This document shows positions 16,107 through 24,129 of a stretch of 64,000 nucleotides of DNA, piece after piece (the stretch's first letter is position 1; each line of letters opens with the position of its first letter). Where the stretch lies: contig JBEKTY010000008.1 in the NCBI GenBank assembly GCA_049515555.1, forward strand, positions 1-64,000. Reading direction: 5' to 3'. Source of the DNA: JBEKTY01 sp049515555. GTDB lineage: Bacteria; Planctomycetota; Planctomycetia; Pirellulales; Thermoguttaceae. The position numbers and the translations under genes were made by a program. Under the pieces are notes generated by a model. The model saw nothing but the letters and a program-made list of their open reading frames with translations, did no database searches and was not told the origin of the DNA.

Positions 16107-16793
16107 ATGCTCACCGTAATCGAAATTCTCGGCGATTGCCAGTTGTTTGCCGACGTGCCCCCGCGAAGTTTCCAGCGGCTGGCCGCCATGGCCCGGCTGT
16201 GCAGGTTCCGCAAAGGGCAAACCGTTTTTCGCCAGGATGAGGATTGCCCGGGGGTGTACGTGGTGGGCAAGGGGATGGTGCGGATCTTCAAGACGGGCCC
16301 CGGCGGGAAGGAGCACGTCTTGCATATAGTCGGTCCGGGCGGCACGTTCGCCGAGGTGGCGGCCTTAGGTAACTTAAAAACTCCGGCCGCTGCCGAGGCC
16401 GTTCAGGCGACCGTCTGCACCCTGCTGCCCCAGGCCGCCTTCCGCAAAGCCCTCGAAGAAGACCACCCCCTGTGCCTCGGCATGCTCACCGGCCTGACCG
16501 GCTGGGTCCGACACCTGGTGGGATTGCTGGAAGACGTAGTCCTGCGTGACGCGGCCGGGCGGATCGCCCGCTATCTGCTGGCCGCCCGGCCGGCGGCCGA
16601 CGGCACCATCGCCCTGCCGAGCCTCAAACGCCATGTGGCCAGCCACCTGAACCTGACCAGCGAGACCTTCTCGCGGACGCTGCGCCGCCTGTTGGACGCC
16701 GGACTGATCGCCCAACCCGACAAGAACCGCGTCCGCCTTCTAAGCCGGGACCGACTCCGCCGTGTCGCCGAAGGAATGTCACCCAAATTCTGA
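16107..16793 (+). CDS. Crp/Fnr-family transcriptional regulator (likely HcpR/DNR-like)
   Basis: 228 residues. A cyclic-nucleotide-binding-like sensor domain (about 10-130) is followed by a long dimer helix and a C-terminal winged helix (SLKRHVASHLNLTSETFSRTLRRLLDAG). The recognition helix has Glu-x-x-Ser-Arg, as in FNR. No N-terminal cysteine cluster like that of FNR is present, so oxygen sensing by 4Fe-4S is unlikely; heme or NO sensing as in DNR/HcpR fits the neighbouring hcp. The ATG at 16107 gives MLTVIEILGDCQLFADV, a family-like start; an upstream ATG would translate the palindromic repeat. Divergent from hcp with a matching box between them. Confidence 0.9.
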   Translation: MLTVIEILGDCQLFADVPPRSFQRLAAMARLCRFRKGQTVFRQDEDCPGVYVVGKGMVRIFKTGPGGKEHVLHIVGPGGTFAEVAALGNLKTPAAAEAVQATVCTLLPQAAFRKALEEDHPLCLGMLTGLTGWVRHLVGLLEDVVLRDAAGRIARYLLAARPAADGTIALPSLKRHVASHLNLTSETFSRTLRRLLDAGLIAQPDKNRVRLLSRDRLRRVAEGMSPKF

Positions 16794-16796
16794 AAT

Positions 16797-16868
16797 AGGG
16801 GATGAGGGGATGAGGGGATAAGGGGATGAGGGGAGCCGCTCAGCCCCTCAACCCCTTAACCCCTCCGC
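16797..16868. repeat. GGGGATGAGGGGAT simple-phrase repeat
   Basis: Several GGGGATGAGGGGATAAGG words are followed by their near complement (CCCCTCAACCCCTTAACCCC) immediately before the trpF start, leaving no visible Shine-Dalgarno for trpF. Confidence 0.6.
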
Positions 16869-16876
16869 CCGCGCAC

Positions 16877-17554
16877 ATGTTCACCGTCAAGATCTGCGGC
16901 ATCACTTGCGTGGAAGACGCCCTGGCGGTGGCCGAGGCCGGCGCCGACGCTATCGGGCTGAACTTCTACCCGCCCAGCCTACGTCACATCTCCACCGCCA
17001 TGGCCCGGGAGATCATCGCCGCCCTTCCGCCGGGGATCGTCAAGGTGGGCCTGTTCGTCAATGCCGACGCCGAGGCGATGTGCCAGGCCTTCGACGATCT
17101 GGGCCTCGACCTGCTGCAACTCCACGGCGACGAGCCGCCCAGTATGCTGGAAAAGCTGGGAGGCCGGCCCCTGATGAAGGCCTTCCGCGTGGAACCAAAC
17201 GAACTGGGCCCCGTGGTTCGTTATATTGAAAAATGCGACCAGATCGGGCAGCGGTTGCGACTCGTCCTACTGGACGCCAAGGTCGACTTGCTGTACGGCG
17301 GCACGGGCATTGCGGCCGACTGGCCGACCGCGCGGCAGTACGCCAGAACCGTCAATTACCCGCCACTGGTGCTGGCCGGCGGTCTGACGCCGCAGAACGT
17401 CGCCGGGGCCATTCGGGCCACGGGCGCCTCGGCCGTCGATACCGCCAGCGGCGTCGAATCTCAGCCCGGCCACAAGGACCCGCGGGCCGTGGCCCGGTTC
17501 GTCCAAGCCGCGCGGGAAGCGTTCGCTTTGAACTCGGGGCAAGAGCCGAATTGA
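16877..17554 (+). CDS. trpF: Phosphoribosylanthranilate isomerase
   Basis: 225 residues, TIM barrel; Amadori rearrangement of phosphoribosylanthranilate in tryptophan synthesis. The start MFTVKICGIT holds the catalytic Cys, and LVLLDAKV holds the catalytic Asp. GLNFYPPSLRHIS, VGLFVNAD, LQLHGDE, LAGGLTPQNV and AVDTASGVES (phosphate-binding end) follow in family order. The ATG at 16877 is chosen because it puts KICGIT at residues 5-10. Upstream lies only repeat DNA with no clear ribosome-binding site. It is not linked with other trp genes here. Confidence 0.95.
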   Translation: MFTVKICGITCVEDALAVAEAGADAIGLNFYPPSLRHISTAMAREIIAALPPGIVKVGLFVNADAEAMCQAFDDLGLDLLQLHGDEPPSMLEKLGGRPLMKAFRVEPNELGPVVRYIEKCDQIGQRLRLVLLDAKVDLLYGGTGIAADWPTARQYARTVNYPPLVLAGGLTPQNVAGAIRATGASAVDTASGVESQPGHKDPRAVARFVQAAREAFALNSGQEPN

Positions 17555-17573
17555 TCGAGCCAGGCCTGGCGGA

Positions 17574-17690
17574 GTATAATCACTCACCGGACCGAACCAT
17601 CGGGTGCCACTGCTGGCTTGTCCAGCAGTGAGAGAAGCACTGCTGGACAAGCCAGCAGTGGCACCCAGCGGTATAATCACGCACCAGATT
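17574..17690. repeat. GGGTGCCACTGCTGG palindrome, copy 2, between 18-bp direct repeats
   Basis: The palindrome itself is 17602-17667: GGGTGCCACTGCTGGCTTG and its complement around a short AGAGAAG spacer. It lies between two direct repeats, GTATAATCACTCACCGGA (17574-17591) and GTATAATCACGCACCAGA (17671-17688), which agree in 16 of 18 bases. The direct repeats may be a target duplication or an older tandem duplication; each has a TATAAT word that could serve as -10 for the next gene. Confidence 0.75.
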
Positions 17691-17724
17691 GCACCGCCCC
17701 GCAACCACCCGCCAGAGCCGCCCA

Positions 17725-18249
17725 ATGACTGAAAAGGAGTTCATCAATGCCCTGACCGGCGGGCATCGAGACATTGTTGCGCTCTTATTGGAACTCCTGC
17801 ACGAGACCCACGCAGAGTATTGCCTTATCGGCGGACTGGCGGTAAATGCCTATGTCGAGCCCGTGGTAAGCCTCGACCTGGACTTGGCCGTGGCGACCGA
17901 GAAAATCGATGTGCTGTGCCGGGCGGCGGCGGCCGGCGGACTGGCAATCGAGCAGTTCGAGCACAGCCTGAATCTACGCGCGAAAGGGTCCGACCTGCGG
18001 ATTCAACTCCAGCGGGACCCCAGATACCAGGCGTTCATCCCCAGGGCCCAAACCAAGACGGTCTTGGGGTATACGATGCGGGTGGCATCCCTGGAGGACG
18101 TCCTGGCGGGGAAAGTCTGGGCCTGCTGCGATGCCGCTCGCCGAAAGAGCAAACGCCAGAAAGACCTGGCCGACATCGCACGGCTGGTCGAGGCCTATCC
18201 CGCCCTGGCGGCCAGCTTGCCGCTCGATGTCCTGCGGCAAGTTCAGTGA
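17725..18249 (+). CDS. Nucleotidyltransferase-fold protein (AbiEii-like)
   Basis: 174 residues. YCLIGGLAVNAYVEPVVSLDLDLAV has the GG and DxD signature of the nucleotidyltransferase superfamily. The position where the first such gene (13472) has a third Asp reads DLRIQLQ here, so one catalytic acid may be missing. The C-terminal part (SLEDVLAGKVWACCDAARRKSKRQKDLADI) resembles AbiEii-type proteins, with a Lys followed by a conserved KDLADI helix. No obvious partner gene overlaps it. It ends 84 bases before ahcY. Confidence 0.75.
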   Translation: MTEKEFINALTGGHRDIVALLLELLHETHAEYCLIGGLAVNAYVEPVVSLDLDLAVATEKIDVLCRAAAAGGLAIEQFEHSLNLRAKGSDLRIQLQRDPRYQAFIPRAQTKTVLGYTMRVASLEDVLAGKVWACCDAARRKSKRQKDLADIARLVEAYPALAASLPLDVLRQVQ

Positions 18250-18333
18250 CCATCTATTGTCACAGTAGCCGGCCCCATCGTATCATAACAGCACAATCGT
18301 CGCTATTGATGCCCGTTGAACCAGGAGCCTCCC

Positions 18334-19650
18334 GTGTCACAGGTTGAAACCAAGCTGCCGTATAAGGTCGCCGATCTGTCGTTGGCCGATTGGGGACGGA
18401 AGGAAATCGAGCTGGCCGAGAACGAGATGCCGGGCCTGATGGCCCTCCGCCGGAAATACGCGCCCAGCAAGCCGCTGGCCGGGGCCCATCTGGCCGGCTG
18501 CCTGCACATGACCATCCAAACGGCGGTGCTGATCGAGACCTTGCTCGACCTGGGGGCCCGGGTGCAGTGGAGCAGTTGCAACAAGTTCTCGACGCAGGAC
18601 CACGCGGCGGCGGCCATGGCCGTCCGCGGCATCCCGGTCTACGCCTGGAAGGGCGAGACCGACGCCGAGTACGACTGGTGCCTCGAGCAGACGCTGGAAT
18701 TCGCCGACGGCCGCCCGCTGGAGCTGATCGTCGACGACGGCGGCGACCTGACGGCCATGGTCCACGGCCCGAAGTACCGGCACCTGCTGGCCGGCATTCG
18801 CGGCCTTTCGGAGGAGACCACCACCGGCGTACACCGCCTGTACCAGATGCACGAGCGGGGGGCGCTGGCCGTGCCCGCCATTAACGTCAACGATTCGGTC
18901 ACCAAGAGCAAATTCGATAATCTCTACGGCTGCCGCGAGTCGCTGGCCGACGGCATCAAGCGGGCCACCGACATCATGGTGGCCGGCAAGGTCGTGGTGA
19001 TCTGCGGCTACGGCGACGTGGGCAAGGGCTGCGCCCATTCCATGCGCTCCTACGGCGCCCGGGTGCTCATTACCGAGATCGACCCGATCTGCGCCTTGCA
19101 GGCGGCCATGGAAGGCTACGAGGTTACGACCATGGACGAGGCCGCCCCCCGCGGCAACATCTTCGTCACCGCCACCGGCTGCCGCGACGTGATCCTCGGC
19201 CGGCACCTGGCCCAGATGCGCCACGATACGATCGTCTGCAACATCGGCCACTTCGACCTGGAGATCGACGTCGCCTGGCTGGCCGGGCAGAAGAACATCC
19301 GGCGGGTGAACATCAAGCCCCTGGTCGATCGCTACACCTTCCCCGATGGCCACTCGATCATCCTGCTGGCCGAGGGGCGGCTGGTGAACCTGGGCTGCGC
19401 CACCGGGCATCCGTCGTTCGTTATGTCCAACTCGTTTACCAATCAGGTGCTGGCGCAGTTGGCCTTGTGGACCGAGCCGGAGCGCTACCCGCTGGGCGTG
19501 CACTGCCTGCCCAAGCATCTGGACGAGGAAGTGGCCCGGCTGCACCTGGGGCAGCTCGGCGTGAAGCTTACCAAGCTCACGCCCCAGCAGGCGGAGTACC
19601 TGGGCGTGCCGGCCGAAGGCCCGTTCAAGCCGGATTACTACCGCTATTAG
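18334..19650 (+). CDS. ahcY: S-adenosylhomocysteinase
   Basis: 438 residues. Hydrolyses S-adenosylhomocysteine to adenosine and homocysteine, using bound NAD; part of the methyl cycle. Readable blocks: GAHLAGCLHMTIQTAVLIE, SSCNKFSTQDHAAAA, the catalytic NVNDSVTKSKFDNLYG, the NAD site VVICGYGDVGKG and the C-terminal KPDYYRY. The start is taken as GTG 18334, with AGGAG 7 bases upstream; TTG 18316 is an alternative that adds six residues. Length is normal for the short bacterial type. Confidence 0.97.
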   Translation: MSQVETKLPYKVADLSLADWGRKEIELAENEMPGLMALRRKYAPSKPLAGAHLAGCLHMTIQTAVLIETLLDLGARVQWSSCNKFSTQDHAAAAMAVRGIPVYAWKGETDAEYDWCLEQTLEFADGRPLELIVDDGGDLTAMVHGPKYRHLLAGIRGLSEETTTGVHRLYQMHERGALAVPAINVNDSVTKSKFDNLYGCRESLADGIKRATDIMVAGKVVVICGYGDVGKGCAHSMRSYGARVLITEIDPICALQAAMEGYEVTTMDEAAPRGNIFVTATGCRDVILGRHLAQMRHDTIVCNIGHFDLEIDVAWLAGQKNIRRVNIKPLVDRYTFPDGHSIILLAEGRLVNLGCATGHPSFVMSNSFTNQVLAQLALWTEPERYPLGVHCLPKHLDEEVARLHLGQLGVKLTKLTPQQAEYLGVPAEGPFKPDYYRY

Positions 19651-19656
19651 CCCACC

Positions 19657-19710
19657 GTAGACCGCACACGCCGTGTGCGGCAACTCGGCACACGGCGTGT
19701 GCCGGCTACA
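19657..19710. repeat. Palindrome family GCACACGCCGTGTGC, copy 2, carrying a stop codon
   Basis: GTAGACCGCACACGCCGTG and CGGCACACGGCGTGTGCCGG form a shorter version of the GTATCCGGCACAC family between convergent genes. Its last bases (CTAC) include the TAG stop codon of the cyclase-like gene read on the minus strand. Confidence 0.75.
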
Positions 19711-21322
19711 TTACCGGCATATCCGCCTTGAACAGCGGCAGGTAGCGATAGTAAATCTCCAGCGTCAGCGCGGCCAGGCTGGTCATCATCAGCCGCCCGC
19801 CACTGCGGGCCCACTGGTCGCCGGCCGGGTCCCAGCTCCCGTTGGCGCAACTGTGGATGTCGCGGTTCTGCGATTTGACCAGCAGGTCTCGCATCCGCCG
19901 GTTCCAGGTGTCCCAGTCGGAATTGTTCATGTTGTGCAGCACCTGGGTGGCGTAGTAATCGTAGTAGATGTTCGACACGCCGCGGAACTCGTCGCCGGGC
20001 ATGTGGTCCATCAGGTACTTCACGCCGTCGGCCATCATCGGGCTGTCGCGCTTCGCCCCCAGGTATTGCCGGCAGAGCAGGCCCACCGAGGTCATGGTGT
20101 TCTGCGGGCCAGAGCCCGGCTGGTAGGCATACTGGCTGTTGTGCGGGCCGGACTGCACCGAGTCGAGCCATTTGCTGGCCCCGTGGAAGGCCGCGCCGCC
20201 ACCGCCGGAGCCGCCCACGCTCAGGCCGGCCATGAGGGCGCTCTTTAGCGCCATTACGCCCCAGCCGACGACCGAGGTATCACCTTCTTCGCCGGGTGTG
20301 TAGCGCCAGCCGCCGGTGCCCTTGTTCTGGGCCATTACGATGTAGTCCACGGCCCGCTGGGCGGCCAGCCGCACGCTCTCGTCGCCGGTCATGCCGGCGG
20401 CCTCGCACAGCGCGATCGTGGCCAGGGCGTGCGAGTACATCGGCTGCTGGGCCCCGGCGGCCAGGTTGCCGTCGGCCTTCTGACGGCGGATGAGCCACAA
20501 AATGGCGCCGCGAACGTTGGCCTGGTAGGGCCCCTTGGTGCGGTGCGTCTGGCCGGCGGCCAGGAAGGGCAGCACGCCCAGGGCCGTGGCCCCCGTGTCG
20601 GCCGTAACGTTGCCGGGCCCGGTGCAGGTGTGGTCGCTGCACCGCTGCACGTAGTTCTGGAGGCTCCAGCTTCCGTCGGAGAGTTGATGGCGGGCCAACC
20701 AGACCAGTGCGCCGGTCACGGCCCGCTCGCTCCGAATCGTTGGGCCGGTACCGGGCCTGCCCTTGCCGCCGTCGCGGAAGCCGAAGCCGTTGCCCCCGCT
20801 TCCCCAATTATCGCCGGTGCCCCGGCCCGGGCCGATTCCTAGCCCAATCATCTTGGCCCCCGGGCCCACGCCGGAAAACCCCATCATCCCACTGATTAGG
20901 TCGTTGGAGCCATCGGGCGCCCCGCCGCCGGTGCCGTTGCCCTCGGGCTGGCGAACCTCTTTGTCGCCTTGCTGCCCTTCCTCCTGCGCCTCGCGGCCGG
21001 GCTGCTCCAATTTCGGATCCACATTCAGCACCGGCGGCAGCGTTTCTTCCGGTTTGTCGACGTCAAACGGTTCGAGCTTCTGCGGCTCGTCGCCCTCCGG
21101 CTTCTCGGCCTGAACTGCGTCGAATCGCCGGGTGTCCTCGGCCGAATCCACGATTGCGCCGGGGATCAGCAGTAGCAACGACAACCCGATAACGTGGAAC
21201 GTGAAGCTGCCGGCATACCAGAGCAACTCGGTGCGGACCCAATTCGCCAAGCGTACGCCGAGCGAGTCGTCGTCCTGATACTGTTCTTGTTCCTCCGCAG
21301 CGGCTCTTGCTTCGACTGCCAT
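19706..21322 (-). CDS. Membrane-anchored squalene-cyclase/prenyltransferase-repeat protein
   Basis: 538 residues. One membrane segment near residues 35-57 follows a charged N terminus. Residues about 60-200 are Glu/Gly/Pro-rich and probably unstructured. The C-terminal 330 residues carry alpha/alpha-barrel repeats of the prenyltransferase and squalene oxidase type, with QxxxGSW-like words (RHQLSDGSWSL, RRQKADGNL, QNKGTGGWRY, CANGSWDP). The DxDD motif of squalene-hopene cyclases was not seen, so it is unlikely to be a true cyclase. ATG 21322 has AGGAGG 8 bases upstream; the frame further upstream is repeat DNA. The stop lies in a palindromic repeat. Related proteins are common in planctomycetes; role unknown. 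Confidence 0.82.
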   Translation of the reverse strand: MAVEARAAAEEQEQYQDDDSLGVRLANWVRTELLWYAGSFTFHVIGLSLLLLIPGAIVDSAEDTRRFDAVQAEKPEGDEPQKLEPFDVDKPEETLPPVLNVDPKLEQPGREAQEEGQQGDKEVRQPEGNGTGGGAPDGSNDLISGMMGFSGVGPGAKMIGLGIGPGRGTGDNWGSGGNGFGFRDGGKGRPGTGPTIRSERAVTGALVWLARHQLSDGSWSLQNYVQRCSDHTCTGPGNVTADTGATALGVLPFLAAGQTHRTKGPYQANVRGAILWLIRRQKADGNLAAGAQQPMYSHALATIALCEAAGMTGDESVRLAAQRAVDYIVMAQNKGTGGWRYTPGEEGDTSVVGWGVMALKSALMAGLSVGGSGGGGAAFHGASKWLDSVQSGPHNSQYAYQPGSGPQNTMTSVGLLCRQYLGAKRDSPMMADGVKYLMDHMPGDEFRGVSNIYYDYYATQVLHNMNNSDWDTWNRRMRDLLVKSQNRDIHSCANGSWDPAGDQWARSGGRLMMTSLAALTLEIYYRYLPLFKADMPVM

Positions 21323-21365
21323 ATCGTGTTCCTCCTGTAAGAGCGCAGTGCTACCACGCGGCGCT

Positions 21366-21461
<96 letters not shown>

Positions 21462-21563
21462 GGGTGATCGCCGCTCGGTCCACGGCGTCCCGGGTCACGC
21501 AATTCACGGCCGATCTACTCCCTATAAGATTCGCCGTGGCCCGAGAACTTATTCCATGGCTCT

Positions 21564-22508
21564 CTACACTTTCCGGCCGTGATCGACGAGGCACAGCAGG
21601 TGCTCGGCGACGCACTGCGCCAGCACCGGCGGGTTGTAGCCGCCCTCGAGGGTACTGACTACTCGGCCGCCGGCATGCGCAGCGGCCGCCTCCAGGATCG
21701 CCTCGGTGATCGTCGCGTAGTCCTCCGTCTCCAGTCCCAGGTTGCCCAGCGGGTCCTGGCGATGGGCGTCGAAGCCGGCACTGACCAGAATCAACTGCGG
21801 CCGGACGCGATCGGCAAACTTCGCCAGGCTCGACCGGAACTCCGCCAGGTATTCCTGGCGGCGGGTGCCAAAGGTAATCGGCAGGTTGAGCGTCGAGCCC
21901 AGCCCCCGCCCCGCGCCCCGCTCGTCGGCGCTGCCGCTGCCGGGATAGAACGGCCAGCGGTGGATCGAAAGGAACCCCACGCGGGGGTCGGTCCAAAAGG
22001 CGGCCTGAGTGCCGTTGCCATGGTGCACGTCGAAATCGACGATCAGCACGCGGTCCAGGCCCAACTCCGCAACCGCCGTGGCCGCCGCCACCGCCACGTT
22101 GTTGAACAGGCAGAAGCCCATGGCGCGATCGGCCAGGGCGTGGTGGCCCGGCGGACGCACCAGGCACAAGGCCGTCGTGTCTTCGCCGGCCACGACCCGG
22201 CAGACGGCATCGCACACCGCCCCGGCGGCCAACCGCGCCACGTGGTAGCTGGCGGGGCACACAACCGTGTCCGGGTCGATATCGCCGCCGCCCGAGCGGG
22301 CAAACGCCCAAACCTCGTCGATATAGCGCCGGGAGTGGACCAGGGCCAGCCGTTGCCGGTCGCACCGCTCGAACTCCGGCTGCCGGCACTGGGCGGCCAG
22401 CCAGGTCGCGGTCAGGTGCGCCACGACCGGCGGCAGCCGACCGGGCTGCTCCGGGTGCATGCCCGTCTGGTGCTCCAGAAACCGTAAATCGCTATACAAG
22501 AGGGTCAT
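21564..22508 (-). CDS. Histone-deacetylase-family amidohydrolase (AcuC/HDAC-like)
   Basis: 314 residues. Zinc-dependent deacetylase fold that in bacteria removes acetyl groups from small amines or proteins. The motifs are VRPPGHHALAD, the zinc-binding VDFDVHHGNGT, VSAGFDAHRQDPLG and STLEGGYN, in normal order; the catalytic His pair is in PPGHH. The start at 22508 gives MTLLYSDLRFLEHQTGMHPE, the family's usual N terminus. Substrate not known. The upstream 288-base divergent region is AT-richer than its surroundings and probably holds the promoters for this gene and the HEAT gene at 22797. Confidence 0.92.
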   Translation of the reverse strand: MTLLYSDLRFLEHQTGMHPEQPGRLPPVVAHLTATWLAAQCRQPEFERCDRQRLALVHSRRYIDEVWAFARSGGGDIDPDTVVCPASYHVARLAAGAVCDAVCRVVAGEDTTALCLVRPPGHHALADRAMGFCLFNNVAVAAATAVAELGLDRVLIVDFDVHHGNGTQAAFWTDPRVGFLSIHRWPFYPGSGSADERGAGRGLGSTLNLPITFGTRRQEYLAEFRSSLAKFADRVRPQLILVSAGFDAHRQDPLGNLGLETEDYATITEAILEAAAAHAGGRVVSTLEGGYNPPVLAQCVAEHLLCLVDHGRKV

Positions 22509-22796
22509 GCGTTTGCCCAGCGGGCACGGGCGGTCGGCCCGGCCAATCCGTACTTTCGGGGGGCTAGCCCGCAAATCCCCCGCAACCCGCCAATCCCCCA
22601 CACGGTCGATCCAGCTTGACAGGTCTTGCGGCGGATAGGTAGCTTGTATATTGTATCTGCACTGCGGCGAAATGCCGGCGCAGACCCCTCTTTGCGAAGT
22701 ATATATATTCTGCACAGTCGTAATTCGTTTCGGTTGCGGAAAACCACGGTTTCCGGCCTTCCGCAACAGAAACTAATTCCCTAAGAGAACCGCATC
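22509..22796. promoter_or_regulatory. Divergent promoter region (weakly supported)
   Basis: A 288-base gap between divergent genes. A consensus TTGACA stands at 22616-22621 but no good -10 follows at 16-18 bases. AT-rich words TATATT (22647-22652) and ATATATATTC (about 22701-22710) are possible -10 elements. No repeats of the window's families were seen here. Confidence 0.3.
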
Positions 22797-24032
22797 GTGA
22801 ATAGCTATCGCTACCGGGTTGAGTTGGCGGCGTGGACCCAGTGGCTGTTGGCGGCGTGTTGCCTGCTCGTGGCGTGGCCGGCTTGGGCCCAGCCGGCTAA
22901 GGAATGGAAAGTGATCGAGCCGGAGCGGGTCCAGTTCCCCAACCGCATGACGGTCCTGAAGCGCGGTACGTTCGATAGTGAGGCGGAACGGGACTTGTTC
23001 GTCAGATACTATACGAAGTTCGCGTTTCCCCGCCTGACCGAGCCCGACTTCCGCAGCCGTCAGCCTTGGAACCCAGCTTCTACCCAGACGGACAAGAGCG
23101 ACAAGGGCAAGGACGTGGTCCGCGAGATTCACAACGACCTTGGGATGGCGGCCGCCGCCCCGGCGCCGGACGTTCATGGCAAGTTGTGCGAGATCACGCT
23201 GGCCTACATGGGCAAGCTGGCCGCGGGGGCCGACATCCATCCGGCCGCCCGCTTCAACGCCATGCTGCTGTTAGGCGACGTGGGCACGCCGGAAGCGGTT
23301 CCCATGCTGGTCGAAGTGGTCAAGGACTCCAAGCAGTTGGACGCGGTGAAGGTGGCCGCGATGGCGGGCCTCTTGCGCCACGCCGAGCAGGGCGGAATCT
23401 CCGACGCCGACTTGCAAAAACTGACTATCGACACCATGGTCGCCTTGGCCGTCGCCCCCCTGCCCAAAGACCAGCGGGCCGATGCCGTGTGCTGGCTGCG
23501 GGGCCAGGCGGCCGAGGTCCTCGGCCGGCTGGGCTCGCCCGGCAGGGACAATTCCGTCGTAGCCGCCCTGCTGAAAATGGTGGGCGATCCGGCGCTTGGG
23601 CTTTCCCAGCGCTGCCGCGCCGCCCGGGCCCTGGGACAGTTGACCTACGCCGCCCCGGCGCCCGCCGCCGGACCGTGCCTGGAGGCCCTGGCCGTCCTGG
23701 CCGACGACGCGCTGACCGCCGAAAAACAGGACCCGCCCGATTGCCGCCGCTGGACGGAAGCGAATGTGGCCCGCGAGCGGTGGGGCTGCCGCCTGAAAGC
23801 CAATCTCTCCGACATCCTGGTGGGCCTCCGCGGGGCCGACGACCAGCACCGCGGCCTGACGGAGTTGGCCAAGCCCGGCGCCGAGCAGCAGTTGGCCGAG
23901 ACGCTGCAAAAGACGCTCACTCCGTTGGACGATTCGCTGAATGACCAGAAACTCACCCGGGCCGCACTGATCGAGAATGTCACCAAGGCCCAAGGCGACT
24001 TGGAAGGGGTCGTCAAGAGGCCGCCCAAGTAG
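22797..24032 (+). CDS. Secreted HEAT-like repeat protein
   Basis: 411 residues, GTG start. Signal peptide at residues 8-33 (WTQWLLAACCLLVAWPAWAQ), then a region with helical HEAT-like repeats (ARFNAMLLLGDVGTPEAVPML, VKVAAMAGLLRHAEQ, RAARALGQLTYA). No catalytic motif was seen. It is followed, 97 bases later on the same strand, by a second and longer HEAT-repeat protein, so the two may work together in the cell envelope. The gap contains an inverted CGACGGGCGACGGGC phrase repeat. Confidence 0.78.
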   Translation: MNSYRYRVELAAWTQWLLAACCLLVAWPAWAQPAKEWKVIEPERVQFPNRMTVLKRGTFDSEAERDLFVRYYTKFAFPRLTEPDFRSRQPWNPASTQTDKSDKGKDVVREIHNDLGMAAAAPAPDVHGKLCEITLAYMGKLAAGADIHPAARFNAMLLLGDVGTPEAVPMLVEVVKDSKQLDAVKVAAMAGLLRHAEQGGISDADLQKLTIDTMVALAVAPLPKDQRADAVCWLRGQAAEVLGRLGSPGRDNSVVAALLKMVGDPALGLSQRCRAARALGQLTYAAPAPAAGPCLEALAVLADDALTAEKQDPPDCRRWTEANVARERWGCRLKANLSDILVGLRGADDQHRGLTELAKPGAEQQLAETLQKTLTPLDDSLNDQKLTRAALIENVTKAQGDLEGVVKRPPK

Positions 24033-24039
24033 GAAACAC

Positions 24040-24097
24040 GACGGGCGACGGGCGACGGACGGAAGCACTCCAGCCCGTCGCCCGTCGTCCGTCGAAA
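24040..24097. repeat. GACGGGCGACGG inverted phrase repeat
   Basis: CGACGGGCGACGGGCGACGG and a complement CCCGTCGCCCGTCGTCCGTC face each other in the gap between the two HEAT-repeat genes and can form a hairpin. Confidence 0.55.
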
Positions 24098-24129
24098 AAT
24101 GATCGACAGGCAAAAGGATTTGCCGCCAC

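Noticed and set aside
17580..17774. Small frames translating palindromes into Cys/Trp-rich peptides (GCHCWLVQQ type), also near 21307 and 61113
   Set aside because: They are translations of the GGGTGCCACTGCTGG repeat in either direction; they recur wherever the repeat lies and have no ribosome-binding site.
18337..19683. A 448-codon minus-strand frame opposite ahcY
   Set aside because: It is antisense to a textbook ahcY and shows no family motif.
19706..21322. Calling the repeat protein a squalene-hopene cyclase
   Set aside because: The DxDD catalytic motif was not found and an N-terminal membrane segment with a Gly-rich linker is not part of that enzyme.
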